Numbered from the stretch's first letter, positions 18,189 through 29,053 are shown. The stretch is DNA of 64,000 bases from Rhodopirellula sp. (GCA_012728855.1 JAAYEH010000225.1:1-64000); one strand, 5' to 3'. Made by a program: numbers and translations. The notes: generated by a model not told the origin, from the sequence alone.

Positions 18189-18849
18189 GGGATATCTCCC
18201 TTCATGGGTTCAGGTCTGCGCGTCTGGAGTATGCCTGGTGAAAGGGTACGAGCCCTTGCCGCGGAAGTCAACCGCATGAGATTCGCGTGGAAATGGTGGG
18301 TGCAATGGGGCAATTAGGCTCTATAATTGGCGAAATCGGGGGGCAAATAAGAGTCAGCAGCGTCGTGGCTGCTTGTGGAGGGCTGCGGTCGAAGTTTCAG
18401 TTCGCGTGATGGGGCGACGTTTCGTAATGGCGGGGGAGAAGATCTTCGCCGAAGTCGCCGTCGAATTTCCGCCAGACGGTATGAACGTGATTGGCGTCGT
18501 TCTGGGTGTTTTCGTTTCCCTCGCATCGTCGCGGACGGCTTCCAACGGCGTTTCGCCGCGAGGACAGCATTCCACCTCGTGCGAGTTCTCGGCAACCACA
18601 AAGTCGTCGCTATTGATCGCGCAAGCGTCGCCGCTGTTGTAGCAATGGGTTAAGTGCAGAAAACCTCCATGCTTCCGTCAATGGCAAATCGGACGTAAAG
18701 CCAGGTCTTTTAAGAAGTTAGATCAATACCCCGAGGTTTTGACTTCTGTCGGTGGCGTCTATAAAGGAAGAAAAGAAAGAAAGCGGTGACGAGTCACGCG
18801 CACTCCAAAGGGGACGCACCGCGACGCGGTTGACACTGCAACTGGACGC
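18189..18849. other. Long intergenic stretch with one dispersed repeat and no convincing gene
   Basis: No frame here has family text or a good start. Short overlapping frames on both strands at 18314-18642 look low-complexity and mutually exclusive. The only structure seen is a copy of element B at 18769-18809. Confidence 0.5.
18769..18809. repeat. Element B, copy 3
   Basis: It carries the purine-rich run GAAGAAAAGAAAGAAAGCGG followed by TGACGAGTCACGCGCACTCC, matching the outer arms of the composite palindrome at 137-393. It contains the short palindrome GTGACGAGTCAC. Confidence 0.65.
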
Positions 18850-21800
18850 CTACTTCACCTTCACTTCCAGAGCGGCGGAAGCTGGCGATCGATTGCCCCA
18901 GGCGTCCACCGCGCGGACCCGATAATACACGGGCCGCCCTGCTTCGAGCCCGACGTCGTAGAACACCGGCCCGGTCGGACTGCCCAGGAGCGTCTCCGCT
19001 TCGGCATCCAGCGCCTCCGTCTCGCAACGGTACACGTTGTAATACGACACGCCCTGCGGCGCAGAGACGGGATCCCATGCCAGCTTCACGCAAGGCGTCT
19101 GCCCGCGGATCAGTTCGGCGGCAGCCGGTTCGTCTTCCGGCCCGAATTGCTCGACACGCAGCCCCTGCGGCGCCGGCGCCAGGTTCTCCGGCGTCTGTCC
19201 CCGGCCGTGCGGTACGAAATCCAGGTCGTTGGTGACAAGAATATGATCCATCGCGATCCCGGCGTCGCTCGTGGCAACCGCCAGTTCGGCGACGCCCGCC
19301 GATAGCCCAACCACGCCACTATCCAACGCGACCCATCGCCAGGGAAATCCTTCCACCGGAATGACTCCCGCCTCTTTGCCGTCGATCCGCACTGTGAACC
19401 GGCCGCTGCCCGCCTCGCCCGTCAAAGGCCACCCTGTCGTATAGCTGCTACGTTCCAAAGCTGACATCCCGCGCACTCTGGCCAGAATGCGGACAGGCCC
19501 TGCTTCCGGGATCGTCATCGGCATCGCCACCGACCCGTGGAGTCCGTCCTCCAACTCACGCCTGTAAACCAACGCCGGGTCGGTGATGGCGACGGCATAA
19601 CCATCGCCGGTGCCCGCGGGCTCGAAAAAGGGAACCATCGGTGGCACGATCTTGCCAGCCGCCGGTCGATAGAAATGCCGAAAGACCTTGTCACTCCCTA
19701 CTCTTGCCTCGTTGGAAAACATCCGGCTCTCCAGGCCGGAATACTCCACGGAAGTCAAGACATAGAATCCGTCCCCATCCGCCGACAGCTCATAGCGAGT
19801 CCCCGACAGCAATTCCTCGCCGACCCGTTCATAGCCCCGCCCGCTTTCTCGAGAACGGTAGAGCCGGAACCCTCGGATCTCCGCATGGCGAGGAGGCATC
19901 TCCCAGACCAACGCGCCCCCTTCGCTTCGCAAATTCACCGGCGGCTGTGGATAACGGACCACCGCCACATAAACGTCGCCCCACTTCCGATCCGGATCAT
20001 CTCCGGTCAGCATCGACGAGAAGTAGACCACCTTGGTGAAATCCGCGCTGAAGGTCGGCGCTGGCCTGAACATCGGCTTGTGATAAGCGTCCGGATTCCA
20101 GCGGGTCTTGTAGCGCATCGCATAGTCGTGGAAATTCGTCAAGGCCACCGTCCACATCGTGGTATGCTCCAGATCCAGCATCACAAGCGGCGACGCCGGT
20201 TCGCAGTGGCTCGCCACCACCGCATAGTCCCGGTCTCTGCGGAATTCATGCGGCCAGGTAATGCGGTCGAATCCGGGAAACGTGCCGATCCAGCGGACTT
20301 GCCCGTTATAGGGGCAGTTGACGTTGACCGTGCTGCCGCCGGCGAAGCTGCTGTGCATGCCCAGAGAACTCATGTGGATCAGCGTGTCGTCTTCCAGAAG
20401 CAGGATCGCATTATCGCCCGACCAGGGGAAGCCGGCGGCGAAATTCCACCAGTTCGCCGAGGGCTGCGGCGTCATTCCCGTCTGGCTGGAAACGAATTCG
20501 GTGATCGAGGCTTTTGGATGGAACACCACCCGCAGCAATCCGCGCTTGTCGCCTTCGGTAAGAGAGAGCGCCCAGACCTGATAGGGATTGGTGGGGTGGT
20601 CGGGGAAATGATCCCGGTTGATTTCGAAGAGGAAATACCGGTTGCCGTCGCGGTCCACCGCGTCTCGCCAGTTGTCGCCGGCTTTCCCTCCCACGCTGGA
20701 CATGTCCGGGTAGAGAGCATCTTCTTTCGGCTTCGCGGAAACACTCCGCACTGCGTAGGTGGTAAAATGTTCTCCCTCGACGTTGGAGCGTCCCAACAAG
20801 CGGTTGTCTTCGGAAAGCCACACCAGCGTCTCGTGGGTGATCTGCCGGATATTCGGCCCTCTGCCGCCATACGTTGCAATGCCAGGAAAATGGACGATAC
20901 GCCATCCGCTGCGGGAAGGCAACTCGATGCGATGGGTCTGTCCGGTCGCCACATTGACCAGTTCGATCCCCGCCGGGCTCCGCGAAGCGGCGATCCAGTC
21001 CGCTGGTTCCGCCCCTGCGGGCAGGCGCTTCTGCTCCCAGGGGAACAGCCATACCAGGCTTTTCCAGTTCTCGTTCAGATGTCGTGCTGAACCGTCGGTT
21101 CTGAGAAGCCCCCGCGGCGATCTCCGCGTGCCGATATGCAGGTACTTGCCTTCGTGACTAAAGTCGGGATGACCGACGTAGCTATGGTCGACCTTCCCCT
21201 CCTGAGTCATCAACCAGAGTTCGGTCCCGAGGAAGGCGTCGTTAAAGACGACCTTTCCCGGTCGGCTCCAAGCGGGAGATGCGTTGATCCGCTTCATGCG
21301 ATGCAACGGATCGACGGGCAGCGTTTCCGCCCACCGCTCTGAGAGCACCGTATCGCCCAGGCGAATCAACTCCACTTTCTTCACCGAAAGTCTTGCCGGC
21401 AGCCGCGACGCGTTTCCCGTGGCAGGACGCGCCAGGTAGCGAAACCCGACGAGAGTCGCTTTCCTGGAATCGCTGTCGCCAAGCGGCACATAAAAAGGAA
21501 GTTCCACCCATTGGTAATCGTCCGACACGGCGACGGGCATTCGCGTCCGCTCCGCGAACAGGTGGATTTGAAACACGTTGGTTTTCGCCAGCGCGCGGAG
21601 GAGATAGTGGCCGGGAGCAAGGCTGACGGTCTGGGTCAGGCCTTCAGGAGAATAAAGGTTCTCCAGCACCACCGCCTCTTCCTTGTTGTCTGCGGTCAAC
21701 GTCGCTTCCATCGGCCGGCTTCCGCCGGCAAGTTGCCATCCCAGGATCTTGCCATTGACGACGATCAATTGGGGGTTCGTCAGAAGCCGGGTGTCGGAGG

Positions 21801-22530
21801 TCGCCGGCGCCGGGTCCGAAATAGCCCGTTGATATCCCAGGCCGGCGCTGGGCCCGCCGTCCCTCACGTACGAAGCCAGGGAGTATTCGAATACGCTCTG
21901 TCCGTCTTGCTGCCGCGGGGTCATTTCGGCGACGAGATAGAGCGATTCTTCTCGAATCATGACGCTGCACGCGCATCGGCGAGCGGTGCCGTCCGCTTCG
22001 AACACGTCGAGCCGGGTGCTCTGGTGATTCGGGTCGCCGTCGAGCAGCGTGAACATCGAATCGACGCCTTTGTGAATGCCTCCGTCGCGTCTTCCCGTCT
22101 CCTCGTCGCCGTCGGCCTTGACGTAGAGATGAAACACATTGCTTGCCTTGCGGATCGGCCGCGTGAACTCGAACTTGAAGGCGCTGCGGTTTTTCGCCAA
22201 GGGGAAGTGCCAAATGGCGCGAATGGCATTGAGGTCAGGATGCATTTTCTCCTGTTCTTGGGCCTTTTCATTCGTGCCGATGAGCGTCCATCGATAAGCG
22301 TGACCGGAATCCGCCGGCCACAGGATGTTGAATTCCGGGGGCAAGTCATCGGCCGGGGCTGTTTGCCCTATTTCCTCCGCTGCGCCGACGGCGCCGAGGG
22401 CCAGAAGGACTGGAAACAGAGCGAATACGCCAAGCGAGCCGTTGTTCGATTTCACGAACAAGGCCCCTGGGCGCCGCGCCGGATGGGCAAGCAGGTAAGA
22501 TCTCAAGTTCTTCCATCCCATGCCGTTCAT
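18850..22530 (-). CDS. Giant exported protein with C-terminal FN3-like domains
   Basis: A 1226-residue protein. A late hydrophobic segment (LGVFALFPVLLALGAVGAAE) acts as signal peptide or anchor after a charged N-region. The N-terminal part may hold a carbohydrate-binding-like sandwich. The middle (about 400-800) has beta-propeller texture (VGHPDFSHEGKYLHIGTRRS, LWLMTQEGKVDHS). Near the C-terminus are FN3-like modules (AEIRGFRLYRSRESGRGYER; SAPQGVSYYNVYRCETEALD; GRPVYYRVRAVDAWGNRSPA) with a CBM6-like segment between them. ATG 22530 is preceded by GGGAGAG; the TTG at 22557 is weaker. Function is unknown; secreted glycan binding or degradation is plausible. It is last in a leftward run after the toxin-antitoxin pair. 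Confidence 0.85.
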   Translation of the reverse strand: MNGMGWKNLRSYLLAHPARRPGALFVKSNNGSLGVFALFPVLLALGAVGAAEEIGQTAPADDLPPEFNILWPADSGHAYRWTLIGTNEKAQEQEKMHPDLNAIRAIWHFPLAKNRSAFKFEFTRPIRKASNVFHLYVKADGDEETGRRDGGIHKGVDSMFTLLDGDPNHQSTRLDVFEADGTARRCACSVMIREESLYLVAEMTPRQQDGQSVFEYSLASYVRDGGPSAGLGYQRAISDPAPATSDTRLLTNPQLIVVNGKILGWQLAGGSRPMEATLTADNKEEAVVLENLYSPEGLTQTVSLAPGHYLLRALAKTNVFQIHLFAERTRMPVAVSDDYQWVELPFYVPLGDSDSRKATLVGFRYLARPATGNASRLPARLSVKKVELIRLGDTVLSERWAETLPVDPLHRMKRINASPAWSRPGKVVFNDAFLGTELWLMTQEGKVDHSYVGHPDFSHEGKYLHIGTRRSPRGLLRTDGSARHLNENWKSLVWLFPWEQKRLPAGAEPADWIAASRSPAGIELVNVATGQTHRIELPSRSGWRIVHFPGIATYGGRGPNIRQITHETLVWLSEDNRLLGRSNVEGEHFTTYAVRSVSAKPKEDALYPDMSSVGGKAGDNWRDAVDRDGNRYFLFEINRDHFPDHPTNPYQVWALSLTEGDKRGLLRVVFHPKASITEFVSSQTGMTPQPSANWWNFAAGFPWSGDNAILLLEDDTLIHMSSLGMHSSFAGGSTVNVNCPYNGQVRWIGTFPGFDRITWPHEFRRDRDYAVVASHCEPASPLVMLDLEHTTMWTVALTNFHDYAMRYKTRWNPDAYHKPMFRPAPTFSADFTKVVYFSSMLTGDDPDRKWGDVYVAVVRYPQPPVNLRSEGGALVWEMPPRHAEIRGFRLYRSRESGRGYERVGEELLSGTRYELSADGDGFYVLTSVEYSGLESRMFSNEARVGSDKVFRHFYRPAAGKIVPPMVPFFEPAGTGDGYAVAITDPALVYRRELEDGLHGSVAMPMTIPEAGPVRILARVRGMSALERSSYTTGWPLTGEAGSGRFTVRIDGKEAGVIPVEGFPWRWVALDSGVVGLSAGVAELAVATSDAGIAMDHILVTNDLDFVPHGRGQTPENLAPAPQGLRVEQFGPEDEPAAAELIRGQTPCVKLAWDPVSAPQGVSYYNVYRCETEALDAEAETLLGSPTGPVFYDVGLEAGRPVYYRVRAVDAWGNRSPASAALEVKVK

Positions 22531-22579
22531 TGCTCTCTCCCGGATGCCACTGTTCAAAAAACGCCTTCACTGCTGAAGC

Positions 22580-22870
22580 CTATCGACCCGACCAAAAGCG
22601 AGGCTCACGCGCAGTATGTGCCACCGCGATAACGACCCAACCTGTGCCGTGTTGCCGGTAGATTATCTTAAACGGGAAGTCTCGCATCAGGTAAAAGCGG
22701 TGCCGTTCGTCGCATCGCGGAAACCGTTCGGGATCCGAAGCGATCGTCTCAATCGCACGGTCAAATTCAGCTTCGAAGCGTTCCGCCGTTTGGATGCTGC
22801 GGTCAGCGTACCACGACAATGCCTCGGCGTAATCACCCTCGGCGGCCGAACTGACAACCAGGTTAACCAT
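22580..22870 (-). CDS. ParE/RelE-type toxin
   Basis: A 96-residue protein with the RelE/ParE fold pattern: SSAAEGDYAEALSWYADR, AERFEAEFDRAIETIASDPE, FPFKIIYRQHG and VAVAHTAREPRFW at the end. Members poison translation or gyrase. The start overlaps the end of the upstream antitoxin gene by 8 bases, a normal toxin-antitoxin arrangement. Confidence 0.88.
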   Translation of the reverse strand: MVNLVVSSAAEGDYAEALSWYADRSIQTAERFEAEFDRAIETIASDPERFPRCDERHRFYLMRDFPFKIIYRQHGTGWVVIAVAHTAREPRFWSGR

Positions 22871-23099
22871 CCAGTCCAGCTTTGCGACGTGCGCGTTGGC
22901 GAACCTCAGACCAAGGCGAAGCCGTCATCCGTCCATCGTCGTACGCCTGGCTGCGCCGCCGTACCTCGGTCATCCAGTCGGAGTCCGGCGGTGTCCAATC
23001 CTCGGGCGATACTGTCTCCCACAACAAAGGAATTAGTTGAGCGCGTTCCTTGGAAGGGAGGGCCTGTGCCGCATCCAGAATTTCCTGCATGGTCGTCAT
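22863..23099 (-). CDS. Addiction-module antitoxin
   Basis: A 78-residue protein with the pattern of the 'addiction module component' family: an N-terminal LDAAQALPSKERAQLIPLLW, then SDWMTEVRRRSQAYDDGRMT and SEVRQRARRKAG. It neutralises the RelE/ParE-type toxin encoded immediately downstream with an 8-base overlap, and likely represses their shared promoter in 23100-23286. An internal ATG at 23090 is an alternative start. Confidence 0.85.
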   Translation of the reverse strand: MTTMQEILDAAQALPSKERAQLIPLLWETVSPEDWTPPDSDWMTEVRRRSQAYDDGRMTASPWSEVRQRARRKAGLDG

Positions 23100-23286
23100 T
23101 TGCTAAATCCTCCGTCTGCCCGTCCAATGGTACGGATGTTCGACGCCGCAGTGGCGACGAAACCAGTCGTTTCATTATCAGTGAATTCTACCACCCTGCC
23201 CCGCCAGGCACCACACGGCCCGGCGCGCGTCGCACGGATGCGGTGGACGAACGGACATTTGCTTTTTGGCGATGGGCATCGCTTCG

Positions 23287-24174
23287 TCACTTCCGCGGGA
23301 TTGCCAGGGCATCGACGATCTGTGCGGACGGCACGCCCGCGCGGGTGATCACAAGCTGCGGCCAGCGGGTGTTGCCCAATCCGGTGCGGTGGTCGTCCGA
23401 AGAGACCTGGAACATTACGCCCGCGGCGGCAAACAGCTTGACCATCTCCACGTACTGCGCGGTGATTTCGCGCGGCGGAACGCCGGTCTTCTGAAACCAG
23501 AAGATCATGCTGTTGATGATGTCGAACACCTTTCGCTTCTCGGCCATCTTGGCGGCCAGCTCTCTGAGGAGTCGCTCGGGATAGTCGGCCGGGGCGGCAG
23601 CGGGCGTCGTATTGCCGGTATTGAACGGGTGGGCGATGGCATCGAGGTAGTCGACGTCGCACAAGCCCAAATACGTGCGGATCACGTTCTCCATATATGC
23701 CTGCTTGTCGGCCGGCGTATGGCGGAGAGTGCCTTCGGAATGTCCGCTCAGGTCGCAAAGAACCCATTCCAATCGTTCGGCGTGACGCGCGTCGATGCTG
23801 ATCCGCCCCGTTGCGTCGAGAACGGTCGCCTCGACCCCTTTGATGATCCGGCAATCGTCCTGACCGGCGCGTTCGCGCTCGATCTGCTCCAGGTAGGCGT
23901 CAAGCTGTTCTTCGGAGTCGTGCAGTTTGCTGCCGGGAACGTAATGGTCGGTCACCGCCATCGCGTCCAGTTCGTAGGCGCGGGCCTCGAGGACGTGCAG
24001 CGGCAGCGAATGGGCGCCGTCGGACCAGGTGGTGTGGCTGTGCAGGTCGTGATTGATCCAGCCCTCCAGCGGCCCTCGGTCGGCTGCCAGGACGGACTTG
24101 TGCGATACGGCCAATCCGGCAGCGCTGAGGGCCGCGGCCGATTGCAGAAAGCGGCGACGGGAAGAATCGGTCAT
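23287..24174 (-). CDS. Tat-exported PHP-domain phosphoesterase-like protein
   Basis: A 295-residue protein. It starts with a twin-arginine signal (SRRRFLQSAAALSAAGLAV), so it is exported folded. The PHP domain shows metal ligands in NHDLHSHTTWSDGAH and AVTDHYVPGS near the start, KGVEATVL in the middle, and a C-terminal SSDDHRTGLG. PHP proteins are metal-dependent phosphoesterases or, when exported, often have unknown substrates. The gene stands alone, 187 bases from the antitoxin. Confidence 0.88.
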   Translation of the reverse strand: MTDSSRRRFLQSAAALSAAGLAVSHKSVLAADRGPLEGWINHDLHSHTTWSDGAHSLPLHVLEARAYELDAMAVTDHYVPGSKLHDSEEQLDAYLEQIERERAGQDDCRIIKGVEATVLDATGRISIDARHAERLEWVLCDLSGHSEGTLRHTPADKQAYMENVIRTYLGLCDVDYLDAIAHPFNTGNTTPAAAPADYPERLLRELAAKMAEKRKVFDIINSMIFWFQKTGVPPREITAQYVEMVKLFAAAGVMFQVSSDDHRTGLGNTRWPQLVITRAGVPSAQIVDALAIPRK

Positions 24175-24218
24175 GGCGATTTCTCTTTGGTTCTATCCGC
24201 GCTTCGAAGTGAGACAAT

Positions 24219-24279
24219 CGTTCAACCGCAGGCCCAACGGGCCGCGCGCGCTCAACGCCCAGCCCGTTGGGGTTAAACG
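24219..24279. repeat. Element A, copy 3 (short form)
   Basis: The left arm CGTTCAACCGCAGGCCCAAC (from 24219) and the right arm GCCCGTTGGGGTTAAACG (to 24279) pair imperfectly and match the arm tips of the longer copies at 200-350 and 30885-31034. It lies in the gap upstream of the PHP gene. Confidence 0.65.
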
Positions 24280-24407
24280 AGGATGCATCACGCTATCGCT
24301 CTTTGTTTCGCCGTCCATGATATGCGATGGAGAACAGCGCGGCAACTTGCCGGCGCGCATGCGACGTGATTAGAACGCGGAATCTCACGGCTTGCCACGC
24401 CGCGATC

Positions 24408-25796
24408 TCAGTAGGCGTTGCGGTGGCGAAGGCCGCACCAGAGGGTCATCGCCAGGATCCGCATGTCGAGCCCCAGCGACCAATTGGCGATGTAGTACAG
24501 ATCGCATTGCACGCGGTGCCGCAAGGACGTATTGCCTCGCCAGCCGTTGACTTGCGCCCAGCCGGTAATGCCGGCTTTCACCTGGTGACGCTGCGTGTAG
24601 TTGGGGATCTGGTCGCGAAATTTCTCGACAAACACACCCCGCTCCGGCCGTGGGCCGACCAGGCTCATGTCGCCGGCCAGGACGTTGAACAACTGGGGCA
24701 GCTCATCGAGGCTCCAACGGCGCATCACGCGGCCCAGAGCCGTGCAGCGGTCGTCGTCGCGGACCGCCCAGACCGGCCCGCTCTGCCGCTCGGCGTCGAT
24801 CCGCATACTGCGAAACTTGAGCATCGAAAACGCCCGGCCGCCCAGTCCGGTCCGCATCTGCCGGAACAAGACGGGGCCCCGACTGCTCAGCTTGACGGCC
24901 ACGGCCAGCGCGGCCATCAGCGGCGCCAGCAGCACCAGCGCCGTGCCGGCTACCGCTACGTCCATCGCCCGCTTCGCCGCGTTGGCCCATCCGTAATGCG
25001 GATTGCGGCGGAGACTGAGGAAAGCGACATCGTCGATTTCCAGCATCCGCAATCTCATGCCGGCCAGATCGGGGACGTCCGGCACGAGTTGCACCTCGAC
25101 CAACAGATGGGAGACCGCCCGATAGACCTCGGGCAGTTCGCCGGAACGAGCCAGCGGCAGCGCCACAAAAACGTGGTCGATCTTATGCTCTTCCACGATC
25201 TGCTCAATCTCGGCGATGGTCCCCAGTCGCGGCAGGAGCGTTGGTTCGTGCTTGCCGGGGTTGTCGACGAAGCCGACCGCTTCCAGGCCGGTCCAACCGT
25301 TGTTGCGGATCGTCTTGGCGACCAATCGGCCCGTGCGACCGCTGCCCACGATCAACGCCCGGCCGTAGTTGAGCCCCTTACCACGGAGGAACTTCAGCGC
25401 GCGCCAGATCAGCCGCCGTGCGGCGGTCAGACCGCCGGCGTTCAACGCAAGAAACAACGCCAGCGCCAATCGCGACTCGTACAGATCGCGGCGATAGAAT
25501 GCCGCTGTCACGGCCAGCACGAACAACAGCCCGCTGGCCCGGCAGACCGTGCCCAATTCCCTGGGCAGCTCTCGCAGTCGGTGAATCTCGTAGAGCCCGC
25601 AGAATCGGTAACTTACCGCCGCCAGCAGCAACACCAGCGGCAGAGCCCCGAGCATCAGGCGGGTCTCGGGCACTCCGCCAGGAGAAGGCAGCCATGCGAA
25701 GCGGACCAGATACGCCGCGACCCAGGCAACCGCCGTCACCGCCAGATCGCAGGCCAAAAAGACGACGCCCAGCTTGTTCCCGTGTCGACGATACAT
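24408..25796 (-). CDS. Undecaprenyl-phosphate sugar phosphotransferase (WcaJ/PssY-like)
   Basis: A 462-residue initiating enzyme of exopolysaccharide or O-antigen synthesis, transferring a sugar-1-phosphate to undecaprenyl phosphate. It has four N-terminal membrane helices, a central Rossmann-like domain (RALIVGSGRTGRLVAKTIR), a further helix near AMDVAVAGTALVLLAPLMAA, and the catalytic C-terminal domain with FKSMR-type KFRSMRIDAE, RRWSLDELPQLFNVLAGDMS and LVGPRPE. ATG 25796 is preferred over the TTG at 25823, with GGAG about 11 bases upstream. It is followed leftward by no related gene; leuS is 67 bases upstream. Confidence 0.92.
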   Translation of the reverse strand: MYRRHGNKLGVVFLACDLAVTAVAWVAAYLVRFAWLPSPGGVPETRLMLGALPLVLLLAAVSYRFCGLYEIHRLRELPRELGTVCRASGLLFVLAVTAAFYRRDLYESRLALALFLALNAGGLTAARRLIWRALKFLRGKGLNYGRALIVGSGRTGRLVAKTIRNNGWTGLEAVGFVDNPGKHEPTLLPRLGTIAEIEQIVEEHKIDHVFVALPLARSGELPEVYRAVSHLLVEVQLVPDVPDLAGMRLRMLEIDDVAFLSLRRNPHYGWANAAKRAMDVAVAGTALVLLAPLMAALAVAVKLSSRGPVLFRQMRTGLGGRAFSMLKFRSMRIDAERQSGPVWAVRDDDRCTALGRVMRRWSLDELPQLFNVLAGDMSLVGPRPERGVFVEKFRDQIPNYTQRHQVKAGITGWAQVNGWRGNTSLRHRVQCDLYYIANWSLGLDMRILAMTLWCGLRHRNAY

Positions 25797-25863
25797 CGCT
25801 CGCTCAACTCCGCCGTGAGGCAAAGAAAATAAAGCGTCTTGTAGCCGATCCGGGCTTGGCGGG

Positions 25864-28737
25864 TCAAGGCGACTTCACGACGAAATTCACCATCCTCCCC
25901 GGCACGACAATCGTCTTGACGATCTTCTTTCCCGCCAGCCATTCGATCACGCGGTCGTTGCTTGCGGCCACCGATTCGATCACGGCCTGGTCGGCGCCGG
26001 TGGGAACCTGGATTTTGGCGCGGAGCTTACCGTTGACCTGCACCGGGATCTCAACGGTCGACTCGAGGATTGCCGCTTCGTCGTACTGCGGCCATGCCTC
26101 GTAGGCCAACGTGTCCGAGTGCCCCAGCACGCGCCATAGCTCCTCGCACAGGTGAGGGGCATAGGGCGAGAGCAGCAACACGAGCTTCTCCATCGCCGTT
26201 TTCGGCCGCGGATCCTCCTTAAGGAAATAGTTGGTACACTCCATCATGCGGGCAATGGCCGTGTTGAAGGCCATCTGCTCCAGATCGTCGGACACCGCCT
26301 TGATCGTGCGGTGGAGCATACGGTTCTGCTCTTCGCTGGGCGCGACCTCCCGGACCGCGGCATTCAGCCCGATTTCCTCGGCCCGCTCGTCCACGATCAT
26401 TCTCCAAACCCGGTCGAGAAAACCTCGCACGCCATTGACCCCATCCATGCTCCACGGTTTGACCGCTTCCAGCGGGCCCATGAACATCTCGTAGAGCCGG
26501 AGCGAGTCCGCGCCGTAGTTCTTCACGACTTCATCGGGATTTACCACGTTGCCGCGGCTCTTCGACATCTTGTAGGCTCGGCTCTCCACTCGCACCGTCG
26601 GATTGGCTTTCAAGACGAACGTGTCGCCCTGCTTTTCCACCTCGTCCGGCTGCAGCTTGACCGTGTCGACCGGCTCGTGGGAGCCCTTGACCACGAATCC
26701 GCTCTCGTCAAACTCTCTCACGTCCTCGGCGGAGATCATCCGGCCCGTTTTCGTCTTGTAGCCGGTAAACTCCATCTCGCCCAGGATCATCCCCTGGTTG
26801 ACCAGTTTTCCGAACGGCTCGGGCCCGCTGACGTAACCGCGGTCGTAAAGCACCTTGTGCCAGAAGCGGGCGTAGAGCAGGTGCAAAACGGCATGTTCCG
26901 CGCCGCCGACATAGAGGTCAACCGGCATCCAGGCTCGCTCAATCTCCGGATCGACAAGAGCGTTGTCGTTCGTGGGATCCAGGAAGCGGAGATAATACCA
27001 ACAGGAACCGGCCCACTGCGGCATGGTGTTCGTTTCCCGCTTGTACCGCTTGCCGTCCAGGGTGACATAGCGCCACGACTCGGGAGCTTGTTCCAAAGGC
27101 GGTTCGGGGCGGTCGTGGGCGGCGTTGAAGGTCATCTTCTCCGGCAGATCGACGGGCAAATCTTCCGGCGCCAGCGCGCGGATCATGCCGGTCGGCTCCC
27201 CTTGGACATCCAGTTCGTGGAGGATGGGGAACGGCTCGCCCCAAAAATGCTGCCGGCTGAAGAGCCAGTCGCGCAGACGGTAATTCACCGCAGCGCCGCC
27301 CATCCCCTTGTTCGCCAGATCGTCGGCGATCGCCTGCTTGAACTCGGCGGTCGCCAAGCCGTTGAAGCGGCCGGAGTTGATGGCGGTGCCATTCTCGGTA
27401 AAGGCGAGATCCCCCTTGAGCACCGCCTCGCGATCCACGCCCTCGCGTTGGCCCGGATCGACCACCGGCACGATCGGTAGATCGAACTTCTTGGCGAACT
27501 CGAAATCGCGGGTGTCGTGCGCCGGCACGGCCATGATCGCGCCGGTGCCGTAGCTGATCAGCACGTAGTCGGCCACCCAGATCGGAATCGCCTTGCCGTT
27601 GACCGGATTGACGGCATAGGAACCGGTGAACACCCCCGTCTTTTCCTTCGACAGATCGGTGCGGTCCAGGTCGCTCTTCCTCGCTGCCCGCTGGCAGTAG
27701 GCCGCCACCTCGTGAGCGAGGTCCGGCATGGCCAATTGGTCGACGAAGGGATGCTCCGGCGCGATCACCATGTAGGTGGCCCCGAAAAGGGTGTCGGGGC
27801 GGGTGGTGTAGATCCGCAGCACATCGGCGCCGGCCTTCCGCGGATAGCCGTTGTCGATCCGCGACACCATCCACTCTTCCAACTGTTCCGCCACTGGCAT
27901 GCCGTTGGAAGTCCGTTGGCGTCCCACGAAGAAATCGACTTCCGCGCCCACACTGCGGCCGATCCAGTTTCGCTGCAGGCTCTTGATCCCCTCCGACCAA
28001 TCGAGCAAATCGAGATCTTTCTCCAACCGGTCGGCGTAGGCGGTGATCCGCAGCATCCACTGCCGCATGGGCAGTCGCATCACCGGGTGGCCGCCCCGCT
28101 CGCTGACGCCGCCCACCACCTCCTCGTTCGCCAGCACGGTTCCCAGGGCCGGGCACCAATTCACCAGTGCGTCGAGCTGGTAGGCCAGCCGATGATCGTC
28201 CTGGTAGCAACGAACGGCGTCTTCGCTTTCCGCCGTAACCTCTTCGGGGATCGGCAACTCCGCAATCGGACGCCCCCGCTGTTGCTCCGCGTCGTACCAG
28301 GTATCGAAGAGGATCAGGAAGATGGCCTGCGTCCAGCGAAAGTAAGCCGTGTCGGTGGTTGCCACCTCGCGAGACCAGTCGTAGCTGAAGCCGATCATCT
28401 TCAACTGGCGGCGAAAGGTGGCGATATTCCTCTCGGTGGTATTGCGGGGGTGCGTGCCCGTCTTTTTAGCGTGCTGCTCCGCCGGCAGCCCGAAAGCATC
28501 CCAGCCCATCGGATGCATTACGCTGCGGCCCCGCATCCGTTGGTAGCGGCAGACGATGTCAGTCGCTGTATAGCCCTCGGGATGTCCAACGTGAAGGCCC
28601 TCCCCGCTTGGGTATGGAAACATGTCCAGCACGTACCGCTTCTCGCCCGTGGGCAGTCGCGGGGCGGCGAAGGTGGCGTTTTCTTCCCAGAACTTCTGCC
28701 ACTTCGGTTCGATCGTGGCTGGGTTATAGCGAGGCAT
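25864..28737 (-). CDS. leuS: Leucyl-tRNA synthetase
   Basis: A 957-residue class Ia synthetase that charges tRNA-Leu. The HIGH-type motif is HVGH at about residues 49-52 within [16 protein letters not shown]. The KMSKS loop is in [18 protein letters not shown]. Between them lies the CP1 editing domain ([39 protein letters not shown]). A zinc-ribbon-like area is not evident. Length is slightly above the usual 800-880. No T-box or leader peptide was recognised upstream. Confidence 0.98.
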   Translation of the reverse strand: MPRYNPATIEPKWQKFWEENATFAAPRLPTGEKRYVLDMFPYPSGEGLHVGHPEGYTATDIVCRYQRMRGRSVMHPMGWDAFGLPAEQHAKKTGTHPRNTTERNIATFRRQLKMIGFSYDWSREVATTDTAYFRWTQAIFLILFDTWYDAEQQRGRPIAELPIPEEVTAESEDAVRCYQDDHRLAYQLDALVNWCPALGTVLANEEVVGGVSERGGHPVMRLPMRQWMLRITAYADRLEKDLDLLDWSEGIKSLQRNWIGRSVGAEVDFFVGRQRTSNGMPVAEQLEEWMVSRIDNGYPRKAGADVLRIYTTRPDTLFGATYMVIAPEHPFVDQLAMPDLAHEVAAYCQRAARKSDLDRTDLSKEKTGVFTGSYAVNPVNGKAIPIWVADYVLISYGTGAIMAVPAHDTRDFEFAKKFDLPIVPVVDPGQREGVDREAVLKGDLAFTENGTAINSGRFNGLATAEFKQAIADDLANKGMGGAAVNYRLRDWLFSRQHFWGEPFPILHELDVQGEPTGMIRALAPEDLPVDLPEKMTFNAAHDRPEPPLEQAPESWRYVTLDGKRYKRETNTMPQWAGSCWYYLRFLDPTNDNALVDPEIERAWMPVDLYVGGAEHAVLHLLYARFWHKVLYDRGYVSGPEPFGKLVNQGMILGEMEFTGYKTKTGRMISAEDVREFDESGFVVKGSHEPVDTVKLQPDEVEKQGDTFVLKANPTVRVESRAYKMSKSRGNVVNPDEVVKNYGADSLRLYEMFMGPLEAVKPWSMDGVNGVRGFLDRVWRMIVDERAEEIGLNAAVREVAPSEEQNRMLHRTIKAVSDDLEQMAFNTAIARMMECTNYFLKEDPRPKTAMEKLVLLLSPYAPHLCEELWRVLGHSDTLAYEAWPQYDEAAILESTVEIPVQVNGKLRAKIQVPTGADQAVIESVAASNDRVIEWLAGKKIVKTIVVPGRMVNFVVKSP

Positions 28738-28951
28738 GGCACTTCCGTTAAGAGAATAGCTAGATGCAAAGTCGGCCCAGCAGCTCGGCTGCTCGGAGCC
28801 GGCGGGCTGCTAAACCGGGCAGACTGCTCAGGGCGAAACGGTGATTCTACCGCTTACTGCGGGGGTAGGCCAAGGGCCAATTGCTCTTGAGTCCGTGGCC
28901 CGTTTGCGTTACAAGCCTGCGGTTTGCACCGATTTCGATGCCAGGTTTTTT

Positions 28952-29053
28952 GGCATGGTTCAAAAAACGGGGACAGGCACCTCGCCGAACCGTGTTCTTT
29001 GCCGACAGAAGGCTATTTGGCTCGGAGCCAGTCCCCGTTTTTTGAACCATGCC
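28952..29053. repeat. Element C, copy 2 (long inverted repeat)
   Basis: The left arm starts at 28952 with GGCATGGTTCAAAAAACGGG and the right arm ends at 29053 as its reverse complement. The internal cores are GGGACAGGCACC and GGAGCCAGTCCCC. Copies are at 17018-17107 and 60972-61052. It lies in the 353-base gap between the divergent leuS and SH3-protein genes; apart from it and a GC-rich hairpin near 28780-28800, I see nothing in the gap. Confidence 0.85.

Noticed and set aside
18314-18642. Overlapping short frames on both strands
   Set aside because: Each lacks a ribosome binding site and family text, and they exclude each other.
19537-21090. A 517-codon open frame on the plus strand
   Set aside because: Antisense to the secreted FN3 protein, with no start signal or motif.
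24327-25832. A 501-codon open frame on the plus strand
   Set aside because: Antisense to the sugar phosphotransferase gene; low-complexity His/Gln/Arg composition.
28738-28951. Possible T-box or leader peptide before leuS
   Set aside because: No T-box consensus or Leu-rich short frame was found; the GC-rich hairpin near 28780-28800 lacks a T run.
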